Assembly (NCBI GenBank): GCA_013360465.1
Contig: JABWBO010000033.1
Location: 1-64,000 of the forward strand
Direction: 5' to 3'
DNA from: Anaerolineae bacterium
GTDB taxonomy: Bacteria > Chloroflexota > Anaerolineae > Aggregatilineales > Phototrophicaceae
Length of the DNA stretch: 64,000 nt
The notes under the pieces were generated by a model. That model saw only the letters and a program-made list of their open reading frames with translations. It ran no database searches and was not told the DNA's origin. The position numbers and the translations under genes are program-made. Positions 26,431 through 33,833 of the stretch are shown in pieces. Every line of letters begins with the position of its first letter. The stretch's first letter is position 1.

Positions 26431-26471
26431 TATGTTATGGATAACATACCGCGCGTTTTACCGTCTGTCAA
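26431..26471 (-). promoter_or_regulatory. Promoter with operator palindrome for the sugar ABC transporter operon
   Basis: On the minus strand, TTGACA (26466-26471) is followed by 17 bases and TATGTT (26443-26448). The -10 box lies inside the perfect palindrome TATGTTATCCATAACATA (26431-26448, arms of eight, spacer of two). A dimeric repressor bound here would block RNA polymerase. No repressor gene is next to the operon. Confidence 0.8.
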
Positions 26472-26554
26472 GCGGTTCGTGCAAATCTACAAAGCGCCTC
26501 TGAAAGCGCCGTGCGCCCCCGCCTGGTTCAGGGGGCGAGCGGGAAGTCGCCGGT

Positions 26555-27049
26555 TCAGCCCGCGCCTTCCTTGAGCGCCATCATCACCGTCCATTCGCCA
26601 GACTGCACCGTCTTGCCATCCTGGTTGACGATCTTGACATCGAGCGTGATCAGCCCGCCGCCGATGCGCCGCGCCTCTTTCTTCTCGCGCACGCTCAGTT
26701 CGACATGGACGGTATCGCCGATGACGACGGGCAGGCTGAACTTCATCTCCAGCCCGCGAAACGCCAGCACCGTCCGTTCCATGAAGCCCAGCTGATACGC
26801 CTGCCCGACGGCATAGCTGAGCGTCAGCATACCGTGCGCCACGCGCTGCCCCATCGGGTGCGTCTTCATGTATTCGGCATTGGTGTGCATCGGGTTGTAA
26901 TCGCCGGTCAGCCCGGCGAACTGCACGATGTCCGCCTCGGTGATCGTCCGCCCGCGCGTCACCATCCTGTCGCCGACATTGATGTCCTCAAAATACAGCC
27001 CCACCGGACCGGAATCTGTCATCTGCATGGCAGCCTGCTGTCCTTTCAT
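26555..27049 (-). CDS. MaoC-family dehydratase (hot-dog fold)
   Basis: Cytosolic hot-dog-fold protein of up to 164 residues. The MaoC/R-hydratase catalytic pair Asp-x4-His is seen in TGDYNPMH near residues 48-55. VAHGMLTLSYA is the following helix. Such enzymes hydrate enoyl-CoA thioesters in fatty-acid or polyhydroxyalkanoate metabolism, or act in branched acyl-CoA breakdown. The start could be M1 (27049), M8 (27028, with a weak AGG nearby) or M10; the conserved core starts after residue 18. It is a single-gene unit. The divergent neighbour region holds the candidate short RNA. Confidence 0.9.
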   Translation of the reverse strand: MKGQQAAMQMTDSGPVGLYFEDINVGDRMVTRGRTITEADIVQFAGLTGDYNPMHTNAEYMKTHPMGQRVAHGMLTLSYAVGQAYQLGFMERTVLAFRGLEMKFSLPVVIGDTVHVELSVREKKEARRIGGGLITLDVKIVNQDGKTVQSGEWTVMMALKEGAG

Positions 27050-27123
27050 CGCTCATCACAGCGCTTTCGTTCATTCACTTTAGCGCAGTTAATGCTGATC
27101 ATCAATTCGTCCAAGCGGCTAAG

Positions 27124-27169
27124 AAGTGACAAATGTCACTTTTCCCTGCCCGATTCGCGATGTTATATT
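27124..27169 (+). promoter_or_regulatory. Palindrome and extended -10 promoter upstream of candidate short RNA
   Basis: The perfect palindrome AAGTGACAAATGTCACTT (27124-27141, arms of eight, spacer AA) lies just above an extended -10 element TGTTATATT (27161-27169). No good -35 box is seen at the right distance, which fits an activator-dependent or extended -10 promoter. Transcription would start near 27176. Confidence 0.5.
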
Positions 27170-27175
27170 AAAGGC

Positions 27176-27264
27176 GAATGAGGGAAACGAACAACTATTG
27201 CGTTTCTTTTGAAAATAATGGCTTTGAGGCTCCACCCTTCCCCCCCGGTGGAGCCTATTTTTTT
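27176..27264 (+). ncRNA. Candidate short RNA or transcription attenuator
   Basis: About 90 bases between a likely promoter (-10 at 27164-27169) and a strong intrinsic terminator (27227-27264). No protein frame in it looks real. The unit lies in a divergent intergenic space of 331 bases, so the terminator cannot belong to either flanking gene. It could be a free small RNA, or a leader that controls read-through into the gene at 27381. Confidence 0.5.
27227..27264 (+). terminator. Intrinsic terminator in divergent intergenic region
   Basis: AGGCTCCACC (27227-27236) pairs perfectly with GGTGGAGCCT (27247-27256); a ten-base C-rich loop separates them and ATTTTTTT (27257-27264) follows. It is among the strongest terminators in the window. 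Confidence 0.9.
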
Positions 27265-27380
27265 GTCCCCTGCCCGCGCTTCATCGCATCCTCATCGCCG
27301 TCCAAACCCACTCGATGGCGAAACCCGTGTAGAATGGACGGAGGATTGTGACACGCCGCAAGTGTTGAGGATGACTGCCC

Positions 27381-28472
27381 ATGCGACGCCTGACCCTTCT
27401 GCTCCTGATCCTGTGCCTGACCGCGACCGGCATCCTGGCGCAGTCGGAGGACGCGACCGAGACGCTCGTCACCCCCGGCGGGATGCGCTTCAGCTTCCCG
27501 GCGCTCTACGACGCCAGCATCGTTAGCCATGACGAATTCACCCTCGCCTCGTTCGCTTCCGGCAGCGGCGTGATCATCACCGTCACCAGCGGCGAAAGCG
27601 CCCGCGCCATCCTGGGCAGCGCCCCCAACCTCGATCAGGCGCTGACCGATCACCTGGCGTCGCTGTTCGCCCAGTATGACCCGGCGCGCCGCGAATCTAT
27701 TGCCCTTTTCAACGGCTTCGGCATCTTCCAGCCGGCGCAAACACTGGGCGGACGCAGCTTTTTCGTCGCCTTCGAGACCGGCGAAGGGGCAGACCGGCGC
27801 TTGGTCCTGATCCATGCGCTCAGCCCAACGGCGCGCCAGCATGACATCGACGCGCTCAAGGAACCGCTGGTGCGCATGTTGGAATCCATCGCCTTCGATG
27901 TCGAGCCGCCGCAGCTTCCCGAAGAGATCGCGCTGCCGACGCTGGAACTGCCCGCCGAAGCCCTGACCCCGGCGGAGATGCCGGAGGGGGTGATCGTCTT
28001 CAACACCGACATTCAGATGACCCTGCCCGACGGCTGGTCGTTCGTCAGCCCCGGCAGCGATATCTATGACACCGCGCTGCTGCAAAGCGGCGACCCCGCC
28101 CCGGATGTGCAGGTCATGATCTACACCAGCGACCCGTCGAAGTTCCTGCAAATTGCTGGTTGGCGTGAGCAAATCCTGCGCCTGGCGCGCACGCAGATCG
28201 CCGGGGTTGATGCGGCTCAGCCGGTCTTCCCGCCCGACAGCGTGATCATCGAGGGGGCGACGACGCAGCGCGGCACGCGCGTCGAGCTGCTGGAAAACAC
28301 GACCTATGGGGTGCAGCTGTATTTCATCAACCTGAATGACCGCGCCGGCGCAGCCATCCTGGCGGCGATCAGCACCCAGGACCCGAACCGCCGCGCCGAC
28401 ATCACCGCCGACCTTCAGCGGATGGCGCGGTCTGCCCTGCGTTTCGTCCGCGAAGAACCCGCCGCTTCCTAG
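27381..28472 (+). CDS. Secreted protein of unknown function with two similar halves
   Basis: 363 residues with a clear signal peptide (residues 1-20, ending GILAQ). Two domains of about 150 residues seem related: each begins with a short phrase on fitting a curve-like beta sheet (GGMRFSFPALYD at 34-45 and QMTLPDGWSFVSP at 213-225). A helix and a closing strand follow, ending in MLESIAFD and MARSALRFV. The pattern recalls PsbP/Mog1-like or DUF1795 folds but I cannot confirm it. A Pro- and Glu-rich linker (170-200) joins the halves. The ATG at 27381 has TGAGGA upstream. It may be under control of the terminator at 27227-27264. Confidence 0.7.
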   Translation: MRRLTLLLLILCLTATGILAQSEDATETLVTPGGMRFSFPALYDASIVSHDEFTLASFASGSGVIITVTSGESARAILGSAPNLDQALTDHLASLFAQYDPARRESIALFNGFGIFQPAQTLGGRSFFVAFETGEGADRRLVLIHALSPTARQHDIDALKEPLVRMLESIAFDVEPPQLPEEIALPTLELPAEALTPAEMPEGVIVFNTDIQMTLPDGWSFVSPGSDIYDTALLQSGDPAPDVQVMIYTSDPSKFLQIAGWREQILRLARTQIAGVDAAQPVFPPDSVIIEGATTQRGTRVELLENTTYGVQLYFINLNDRAGAAILAAISTQDPNRRADITADLQRMARSALRFVREEPAAS

Positions 28473-28508
28473 CGGCTGTCAGCACCCGCTTTTCACCTTG
28501 AACTTTCG

Positions 28509-28559
28509 CCAAAACCCACTAGTATTATTCTAATGAATTCAAATGTTAAAGGGTTTTGG
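28509..28559. promoter_or_regulatory. Inverted repeat flanking the promoter region of the second M3 peptidase gene
   Basis: CCAAAACCC (28509-28517) and GGGTTTTGG (28551-28559) form perfect nine-base arms around an AT-rich stretch with AGTATTATT (28521-28529). The right arm overlaps the AAAGGG ribosome site of the ATG at 28562. The word AGTATTATT also occurs at 7118-7126, before the first M3 gene. Confidence 0.4.
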
Positions 28560-28561
28560 AA

Positions 28562-30385
28562 ATGACTGAAGCGGTGCTTGAAAAACGGCTGACCGGAGCC
28601 GAGTCCGTCGTCTGGGATCTCTCCATCCTCTACAGCGGGATCGATGATCCAAAGCTTCAGCAGGACATTGACCGCTGCCTGGCGATGGCAGACGAGTTCG
28701 CCGCCAAATATCGCGGGCGCGTCGCCACCATGAGCGCAGCCGAAATCGTCACCGCCATCGAAGACGAAGAGGCGATCTACGACCTGGGCGGACGCCCCGC
28801 CTCGTTCGCTTACCTGATGTTCTCCACGGATACGGCAGACCCTCAACGCGGCGCCCTGGTACAGAAAATCCAGGAGAACGGCGCGCTGCTGGCGCAGAAG
28901 ATGATGTTCTTCAGCCTGGAATGGAAAGACCTCGACGATGCCCAGGCGCAGGCGATCCTTGACCAGGTGACCACGCCGAAGTACCGCCACGCCCTGGAAG
29001 CCGATCGCCGTTTCAAGCCCTATACGCTGAGCGAACCGGTCGAACAGGCGCTCGTCGAAAAAGAGGTGACCGGATCGAGCGCCTGGGCGCGCTTCTTCAC
29101 CCAGATGATCAGCAGCCTGCGCTTCGACCTGGACGGCGCGAAGCTCACCCAGACCCAGACCCTCAGCAAGCTCTACGAACCGGATCGCAGCCTGCGCCAG
29201 CGCGCCGCCGACGCCGTGACGGCGACGCTGAAGAGCCGCAGCATGGAGCTGACCTACATCTTCAACGTGCTGGCGGCGGATAAAGCGTCGGACGACCGGA
29301 TGCGCGGCTATCCCACCTGGATCAGCGCGCGCAACCTGGCGAACAAAGCGCCGAACGAGACGGTCGAGGCGCTGATTCAGGCGGTCACCTCCAACTACGA
29401 AATCTGCGCCCGCCACTACCGCCTCAAGCGCCGCATCCTCGGCTATGATGCCCTGTACGACTATGACCGCTACGCGCCGATTCGCCTCGACGCCCAGGGC
29501 GAGTTCTATTCCTGGAGCGACGCCCGCGCCATCACCGAGTCGGCATACAGCCGTTTCAACGCGCGGGTGGGCGAAGTCGTCCGCAGCTTCTTTGACCAAA
29601 GCTGGATTCACGCCGCCGTCACGCCCAACAAGCAGGGCGGTGCCTATGCCTCGCCGACCGTGCCTTCGGCGCACCCGTTCGTCTTCGTCAACTTCCTGGG
29701 CAAGGCGCGCGACGTGATGACCCTGGCGCACGAGCTGGGTCACGGGCTGCACATGTTCCTGGGCGGGCGCGCCAACGGCGCATCCGGCTTGTACACGCCC
29801 CTGACCACCGCCGAGATGGCATCCACCTTCGGGGAAATGCTGGTCTTCGACGACCTGATGGCGAAAGAGACCCGTCCAGCAACCCAGCTGGAACTGCTGC
29901 TCGGCAAGGTCGAAGACAGCTTCGCCACCATCTTCCGGCAGATCGCCATGAACCGCTTCGAGGAAGCCATGCACACCGCCCGCCGCCAGGAAGGCGAGCT
30001 GACCACCGACCGGCTGAGCCATCTGTGGATAGAAACGCAGCGGGCGCAGTTCGGCGACAGCGTGATCCTGCGCGACGAGTACAGCCAGTGGTGGAGCTAC
30101 GTCCCCCACTTCCTGCACACGCCGGGCTACGTGTACGCCTATTCCTTCGGCGAACTGCTGGTGCTGGCGCTGTTCAACCTGTACAAGAAGCGCGGGGCAG
30201 AGTTCGCCGGGCGCTACGTCGAGGTGCTGGAAGCAGGCAACACCGACTATCCAGAGAACATCCTGGCGAAGGTCGGCGTCGATCTGCGCGATCCGGCGTT
30301 CTGGAACGAGGGTTTGCAGACGTTGAGCGCGATGGTCGATCAGGAAGAGGCGCTGGCGCGTCAGGTCTTCCCGGAAAAGTTCTAG
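28562..30385 (+). CDS. pepF: M3 family oligoendopeptidase F (second copy)
   Basis: Cytosolic zinc peptidase of 607 residues of the PepF clade. The zinc motif HELGH is at residues 390-394 and the third ligand fits Glu in TTAEMASTFGEML about 25 residues further on. The N-terminal helical domain opens with VVWDLSILYSGIDDP, typical of PepF. No signal peptide is present. I use the ATG at 28562, eight bases after AAAGGG, rather than the in-frame TTG at 28556. It is convergent with the ferredoxin-like gene and their stops are separated by a minus-strand terminator. The enzyme should clear short peptides from protein turnover. It differs from the copy at 7158-8858 in length and N-terminal domain. Confidence 0.95.
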   Translation: MTEAVLEKRLTGAESVVWDLSILYSGIDDPKLQQDIDRCLAMADEFAAKYRGRVATMSAAEIVTAIEDEEAIYDLGGRPASFAYLMFSTDTADPQRGALVQKIQENGALLAQKMMFFSLEWKDLDDAQAQAILDQVTTPKYRHALEADRRFKPYTLSEPVEQALVEKEVTGSSAWARFFTQMISSLRFDLDGAKLTQTQTLSKLYEPDRSLRQRAADAVTATLKSRSMELTYIFNVLAADKASDDRMRGYPTWISARNLANKAPNETVEALIQAVTSNYEICARHYRLKRRILGYDALYDYDRYAPIRLDAQGEFYSWSDARAITESAYSRFNARVGEVVRSFFDQSWIHAAVTPNKQGGAYASPTVPSAHPFVFVNFLGKARDVMTLAHELGHGLHMFLGGRANGASGLYTPLTTAEMASTFGEMLVFDDLMAKETRPATQLELLLGKVEDSFATIFRQIAMNRFEEAMHTARRQEGELTTDRLSHLWIETQRAQFGDSVILRDEYSQWWSYVPHFLHTPGYVYAYSFGELLVLALFNLYKKRGAEFAGRYVEVLEAGNTDYPENILAKVGVDLRDPAFWNEGLQTLSAMVDQEEALARQVFPEKF

Positions 30386-30403
30386 AGCGCGTTCCAACCG
30401 GGC

Positions 30404-30449
30404 AAAAAAACAAGGGGCGGCGTGGGGGAAATGTCTCCGCGCCGCCCTT
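30404..30449 (-). terminator. Rho-independent terminator for the LysM/ferredoxin operon
   Basis: Read on the minus strand, CGCCGCCC-type arms (30440-30447 with 30415-30422) form an eight-base-pair stem that is followed by a run of T (30404-30410 are A on plus). It ends the transcript that contains the genes at 30465-30730 and 30732-31808. Confidence 0.75.
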
Positions 30450-30464
30450 CAATACGTCAGACGC

Positions 30465-30730
30465 CTACTTCGTAGTCGCCCGCTGGAAGATCGTCTCGAT
30501 CTGCGCTTCCGTCACCCCGTTGTAAACCTTCTCACCGGGATACACCACCAGGTTCGGACCCACCGCGCACATGCTCAGGCAGTTCGCCGTCTCCAGCTTG
30601 CAGGCGGCGGGCGTTCCCCGGCATTGTAGGCGCTGACGAGCGGAGCCAGCCTGCGATGCAGCTTCTCCGCCCGCCGCCCCAGATTGCAGTACTGCCCCGT
30701 ACACAGGACAATACGCAGCTTGGCTGCCAT
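30465..30730 (-). pseudogene. Thioredoxin-like [2Fe-2S] ferredoxin, frameshifted
   Basis: The N-terminal part (from Met at 30730) reads MAAKLRIVLCTGQYCNLGR, the first cysteine pair of the NuoE-like thioredoxin-fold ferredoxins. The C-terminal part, in another frame, reads CKLETANCLSMCAVGP and continues through VYNGVTEAQIETIF to the stop at 30465. Together the two halves give the complete family plan. They are joined by a shift of one base in the GGGG run near 30613-30616: one more G would restore one frame (AGGTPAAC). It may be a real mutation or an assembly error. The start is one base after the LysM gene stop, so it belongs to that operon. An intact protein would carry electrons in the cytosol. 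Confidence 0.75.
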
Positions 30731-30731
30731 C

Positions 30732-31808
30732 TCAGCCGCCCATGCCGACCGGCGTCGGTCCAACGCCAGAGCCGCCCGCCAGCCAGGTCATGTCCGCCGC
30801 GCTCAGCGTGGGCAGCGGCGGCAGAGTCGGGCGGCGCGTCGGCGCGGCAGTGACCGTGCCGGTCCCGGCGACCTCGCCCGCCGGGATGATCAGCAGGTCC
30901 TGACCAGGGAAGATGAAGCGCGCGCTGCGCAGGTTGTTCAATTCCAGGATGCGCTCGATGGTGACGCCGTACGCCGTCGAAATGCCGGTTAGGGTGTCGC
31001 CGGTGATGATGATGTGATGCTGCGAACCGTCGGGGCGCAGCGGCTGCCGGAAAGCGACGAACGCCGTCGGCGCGGGGCGCTGAGTCGGCACTGCCGTCGC
31101 CACGCCAGGCTGTCCGGGGGCTACCGAACCGCCCATACTGCCCGTCCCCAGGTAGGCGTCGTCAAACCAGACGTTATTCAGCTGGCTGGGCGATGCCTGG
31201 GTGAAGAAGGTGAAGAAGGTCGCCGTCGGTCCCGAAGTCGTGATGGTCACGCCCACCTGCTCCCAGCGGTCATGCGGGGCGATATTGTTCGACCAGACCA
31301 CCGACGGGGCGAACGGGTTCGTGCCGCCGGTCGGGTCCACGCCGACCTTGACGTACGCGCCAGATTCGACCGCCGAGCCGCAGTTATCCGCCCCGCTCCC
31401 GATGTTGCAGGTCTTGATACGCGCCCAGACGTTGGCGTTCAGGCTGGTGTTCGCCGGCACGTTGACCGTCTGGTAGAGGGCGACGGTGAAGGTGACGTAG
31501 CCGCCGTTGATGTTCTGCGACAGCACACCGCCGTGTATTTCGGGCTGGCTGCGGTGCGGGAAGGCGTAGACCTTGTCCGCCCGGTTCTGCCAGTCGTAGT
31601 TACGGGGGGTCTCGGCGTTGAACAGCAGCCAGGGCGCGGCGGTGTTGAGATCGGCGCGTCCCCGCCCGACATAGGTCCCTTCAAAGCCGGGGTCTTGCAG
31701 CAGGTTGCCATCCTGGGCGAAGACCATCGGGATGGACAGGCTGAAGGCGGCGAACAGGAGTCCGCCGATCAGCAGGAGCATGGCGCGTGTTGAAGCATTT
31801 CTGGTCAT
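30732..31808 (-). CDS. Secreted LysM-domain protein
   Basis: 358-residue secreted protein. The ATG at 31808 has AGGAC upstream and gives a signal peptide (about residues 1-32, ending MVFAQ). The first mature domain (about 33-210) is a carbohydrate-binding-like beta sandwich that opens NLLQDPGFEGTYVGRG and contains two disulfide-competent cysteines (CNIGSGADNC). A Pro-rich linker follows. A LysM repeat starts at HHIIITGDTLTGISTAYGVT and ends in IFPGQDLLIIP (about 262-307), which should bind peptidoglycan or chitin. The tail is Pro- and Gly-rich. It shares a promoter region with the divergent lipoprotein gene and is followed by the ferredoxin-like gene. Confidence 0.88.
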   Translation of the reverse strand: MTRNASTRAMLLLIGGLLFAAFSLSIPMVFAQDGNLLQDPGFEGTYVGRGRADLNTAAPWLLFNAETPRNYDWQNRADKVYAFPHRSQPEIHGGVLSQNINGGYVTFTVALYQTVNVPANTSLNANVWARIKTCNIGSGADNCGSAVESGAYVKVGVDPTGGTNPFAPSVVWSNNIAPHDRWEQVGVTITTSGPTATFFTFFTQASPSQLNNVWFDDAYLGTGSMGGSVAPGQPGVATAVPTQRPAPTAFVAFRQPLRPDGSQHHIIITGDTLTGISTAYGVTIERILELNNLRSARFIFPGQDLLIIPAGEVAGTGTVTAAPTRRPTLPPLPTLSAADMTWLAGGSGVGPTPVGMGG

Positions 31809-31870
31809 GCGAGTGTCCTGTACATGCAGGATGACGGGCGAAACGCCCATCCATCGGACATTTGACTCTA

Positions 31871-31899
31871 ACTGTACACGACCCCTCTCCACAGTTCAA
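31871..31899 (-). promoter_or_regulatory. Promoter for the LysM operon
   Basis: On the minus strand, TTGAAC (31894-31899) and TACAGT (31871-31876) are separated by 17 bases. The expected start is about 55 bases before the ATG at 31808. Confidence 0.65.
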
Positions 31900-32001
31900 C
31901 GCACAGCAGGGAAGCGTCAGGAATTCGTCGAAATTGCGTACCGGTGCGTCATCCTGGCGGCGCACTTTCGCATCACCGGGCGCGGCGATATAATGCAGCA
32001 T

Positions 32002-32994
32002 ATGCACCCAAGGTTCTCGTTTCCCTCCCTGTTGCTTCTGATCGTCCTGCTGGCGGCGTGCGATCCGTTCGCGCCGGTCGTCACCCCGACCGCGCTGACC
32101 ATCATCGTCACCCCTTCGGCGAGCGACACGCCCGTCCCGACTTCGACGCAGCCCCCGACCGTCACGCCGCGCCCGACGGATACGCCCGCGCCAACGCCGA
32201 CGGCGACCGCGCCCGCCTGCCTGAGCGCCGGCGGGCAGATCATCCCCTTCGACGAGTTTCGCAGCCCATCGGCGGGCGAAAACCTGCGCTATCGGGTTTA
32301 CATCCCGCCCTGCTATCTGGAATCGCAGCGGCGCTTCCCGGTGATCTATCTGCTGCCTGGCGAGGGCGAGAACGAAAGTCAGTGGGACGCGCTGGAAGTC
32401 GATGCGGCGGTCGATCAGGGTGTGCGCCTGGGCGCGCTGCCGCCGCTGATCATCGTTATGCCGGCGCTGGGGAACATCGGCGCGCGCGATTCCTTCCCGC
32501 CCAACGACTCCTACGAGACCTACCTGATGGACGAACTTCGCCCGGCGGTGGAACGCGACTTCTGCACCATCACCACGCGGGCGCAGCGCGCCATCGGCGG
32601 AATCGGGCGCGGTGGGTTCTGGGCGTACAGCCTCGCCCTGCGCCACCCCGACACCTTCAGCGTCGTCGGCGGGCATTCGGCAGATTTCGACTCCTCGAAT
32701 ATCCCGCCCGCCAACAACCCGCTGGAACTGGCGCTCGATGCGCCTTTCCTTCAGCAGGCGAACCTGCGCATGTTCATCGACAACGGCGCGGATGATCCCT
32801 TCGGGGCGGGGCTGGGCACGTTCTCCAGCCGCCTGAGCGCGCGCGGGATCGCCCACACCTACGTCATCACGCCGGGCGAGGCGCACGACGAACGTTATTG
32901 GTCCGCCCAGGTCGATGAATACCTCAGCTTCTACTCTGAAGGGTGGACGCGCGACCTCAGCGCCCTGCCGTCCTGCCTGGAACCGAGTTCGTGA
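32002..32994 (+). CDS. Esterase-fold lipoprotein lacking the nucleophile serine
   Basis: Lipoprotein of 330 residues. The signal peptide ends in the lipobox LAAC (Cys near residue 19), then comes a Thr/Pro linker of the PTPTP type typical of Chloroflexota. The rest is the esterase D/enterochelin-esterase alpha-beta hydrolase fold: YRVYIPPCY, FPVIYLLPGEGE and LIIVMPALG. Where the family has G-x-S-x-G, this protein reads GGIGRGG, with Gly202 in place of serine. The other fold elements, including AHDERYW near the C-terminus with the expected His, are kept. A TATAAT at 31989-31994 fits a leaderless message starting at the ATG at 32002; an ATG at 31993 is the alternative. It may be a binding pseudoenzyme. 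Confidence 0.82.
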   Translation: MHPRFSFPSLLLLIVLLAACDPFAPVVTPTALTIIVTPSASDTPVPTSTQPPTVTPRPTDTPAPTPTATAPACLSAGGQIIPFDEFRSPSAGENLRYRVYIPPCYLESQRRFPVIYLLPGEGENESQWDALEVDAAVDQGVRLGALPPLIIVMPALGNIGARDSFPPNDSYETYLMDELRPAVERDFCTITTRAQRAIGGIGRGGFWAYSLALRHPDTFSVVGGHSADFDSSNIPPANNPLELALDAPFLQQANLRMFIDNGADDPFGAGLGTFSSRLSARGIAHTYVITPGEAHDERYWSAQVDEYLSFYSEGWTRDLSALPSCLEPSS

Positions 32995-33010
32995 GCGGCG
33001 AGGGCGACCG

Positions 33011-33763
33011 ATGCCAACTCCGTTCACCCATCTGCGCTATGCCCAGCGGGCGCTGACCGACCCCGTCCTGCCCGCCGCGATGCGCGCGGCGCTGACCCGG
33101 CATCTGCCGGAATATCTGCTGGGCAGCGTGGTCGCCGACGGTCAGGGGTTGGCGGGCTTGCGCCGCGAAGTCACCCACTTCTACAGCTATGACCGCCCGC
33201 TGGACCCCCTGCCCTGGGTAGTCATGTTCGACCGGCATCCCGCGCTGCGCCGCCCGTCAGCGCCGGCAGAGTACGCCTTCCTCGCCGCCTACGTCTTCCA
33301 TCTGGCGATGGACGCCTACTGGACCCTGCATATGACCGGTCCGCACTTCGGACGGGAGGAATGGGCGTCGCGCAGCGCCCGTTTTCTGATGCTGCACGTC
33401 CTGCTTGTCGGCATGGACGAACGCGATCTGGCGGCGCTCGATCCGGCGCTGGCGTGTGCGGTGGGCGAAGCCGCGCCCGGCGACTGGCTGCCGTTTCTGC
33501 CGCTGCACGCCGTTCGCGGCTGGCAGGAGGTCATCGACCGCCAGATTCGCCCCGGCGGGACCAGCGAGACCTTGGACGTGATGGCTCCGCGCGTCGGCAG
33601 GACGCCCGCCGAGCTGCGCACGCTGGTCGATGATCAGGCGGAGATCGAGGCGTCGCTGTGGCGGCACGTGCCGCGCGCCCTGCTCGCCGAACGCGAGGCG
33701 GCGATGTACCGCTTCGCCCTGGACGCCCTGATCGAATATCTCGCAGGTCTGTACGGCGCGTGA
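33011..33763 (+). CDS. Zinc-dependent phospholipase C-like protein
   Basis: 250-residue cytosolic or weakly hydrophobic protein. The opening MPTPFTHLRYAQ, LLGSVVADGQGL and THFYSYD segments, and the later FHLAMDAYW helix, match the zinc-dependent phospholipase C domain family, in which His and Asp residues in these places bind zinc. There is no signal peptide. The start at 33011 follows CGAGGGCG and lies 16 bases after the lipoprotein stop. The downstream hydrolase begins 70 bases later, so the three genes may form one transcript. Many bacterial members of this family are of unknown substrate; lipid hydrolysis is a guess. Confidence 0.78.
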   Translation: MPTPFTHLRYAQRALTDPVLPAAMRAALTRHLPEYLLGSVVADGQGLAGLRREVTHFYSYDRPLDPLPWVVMFDRHPALRRPSAPAEYAFLAAYVFHLAMDAYWTLHMTGPHFGREEWASRSARFLMLHVLLVGMDERDLAALDPALACAVGEAAPGDWLPFLPLHAVRGWQEVIDRQIRPGGTSETLDVMAPRVGRTPAELRTLVDDQAEIEASLWRHVPRALLAEREAAMYRFALDALIEYLAGLYGA

Positions 33764-33833
33764 AGTCGTACGAAAGTGGATAGAACCGGGATGATGCTGC
33801 CGATGTATTACGATCATTCAGGAGATCGACATC

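Noticed and set aside
27178-27357. Small protein starting at ATG 27178
   Set aside because: The frame runs through a perfect terminator stem and its T-run and has no ribosome site at the proper distance.
28493-30397. 634-codon minus-strand frame over the second M3 peptidase
   Set aside because: The plus strand has HELGH and the full PepF pattern. The antisense frame has no recognisable feature.
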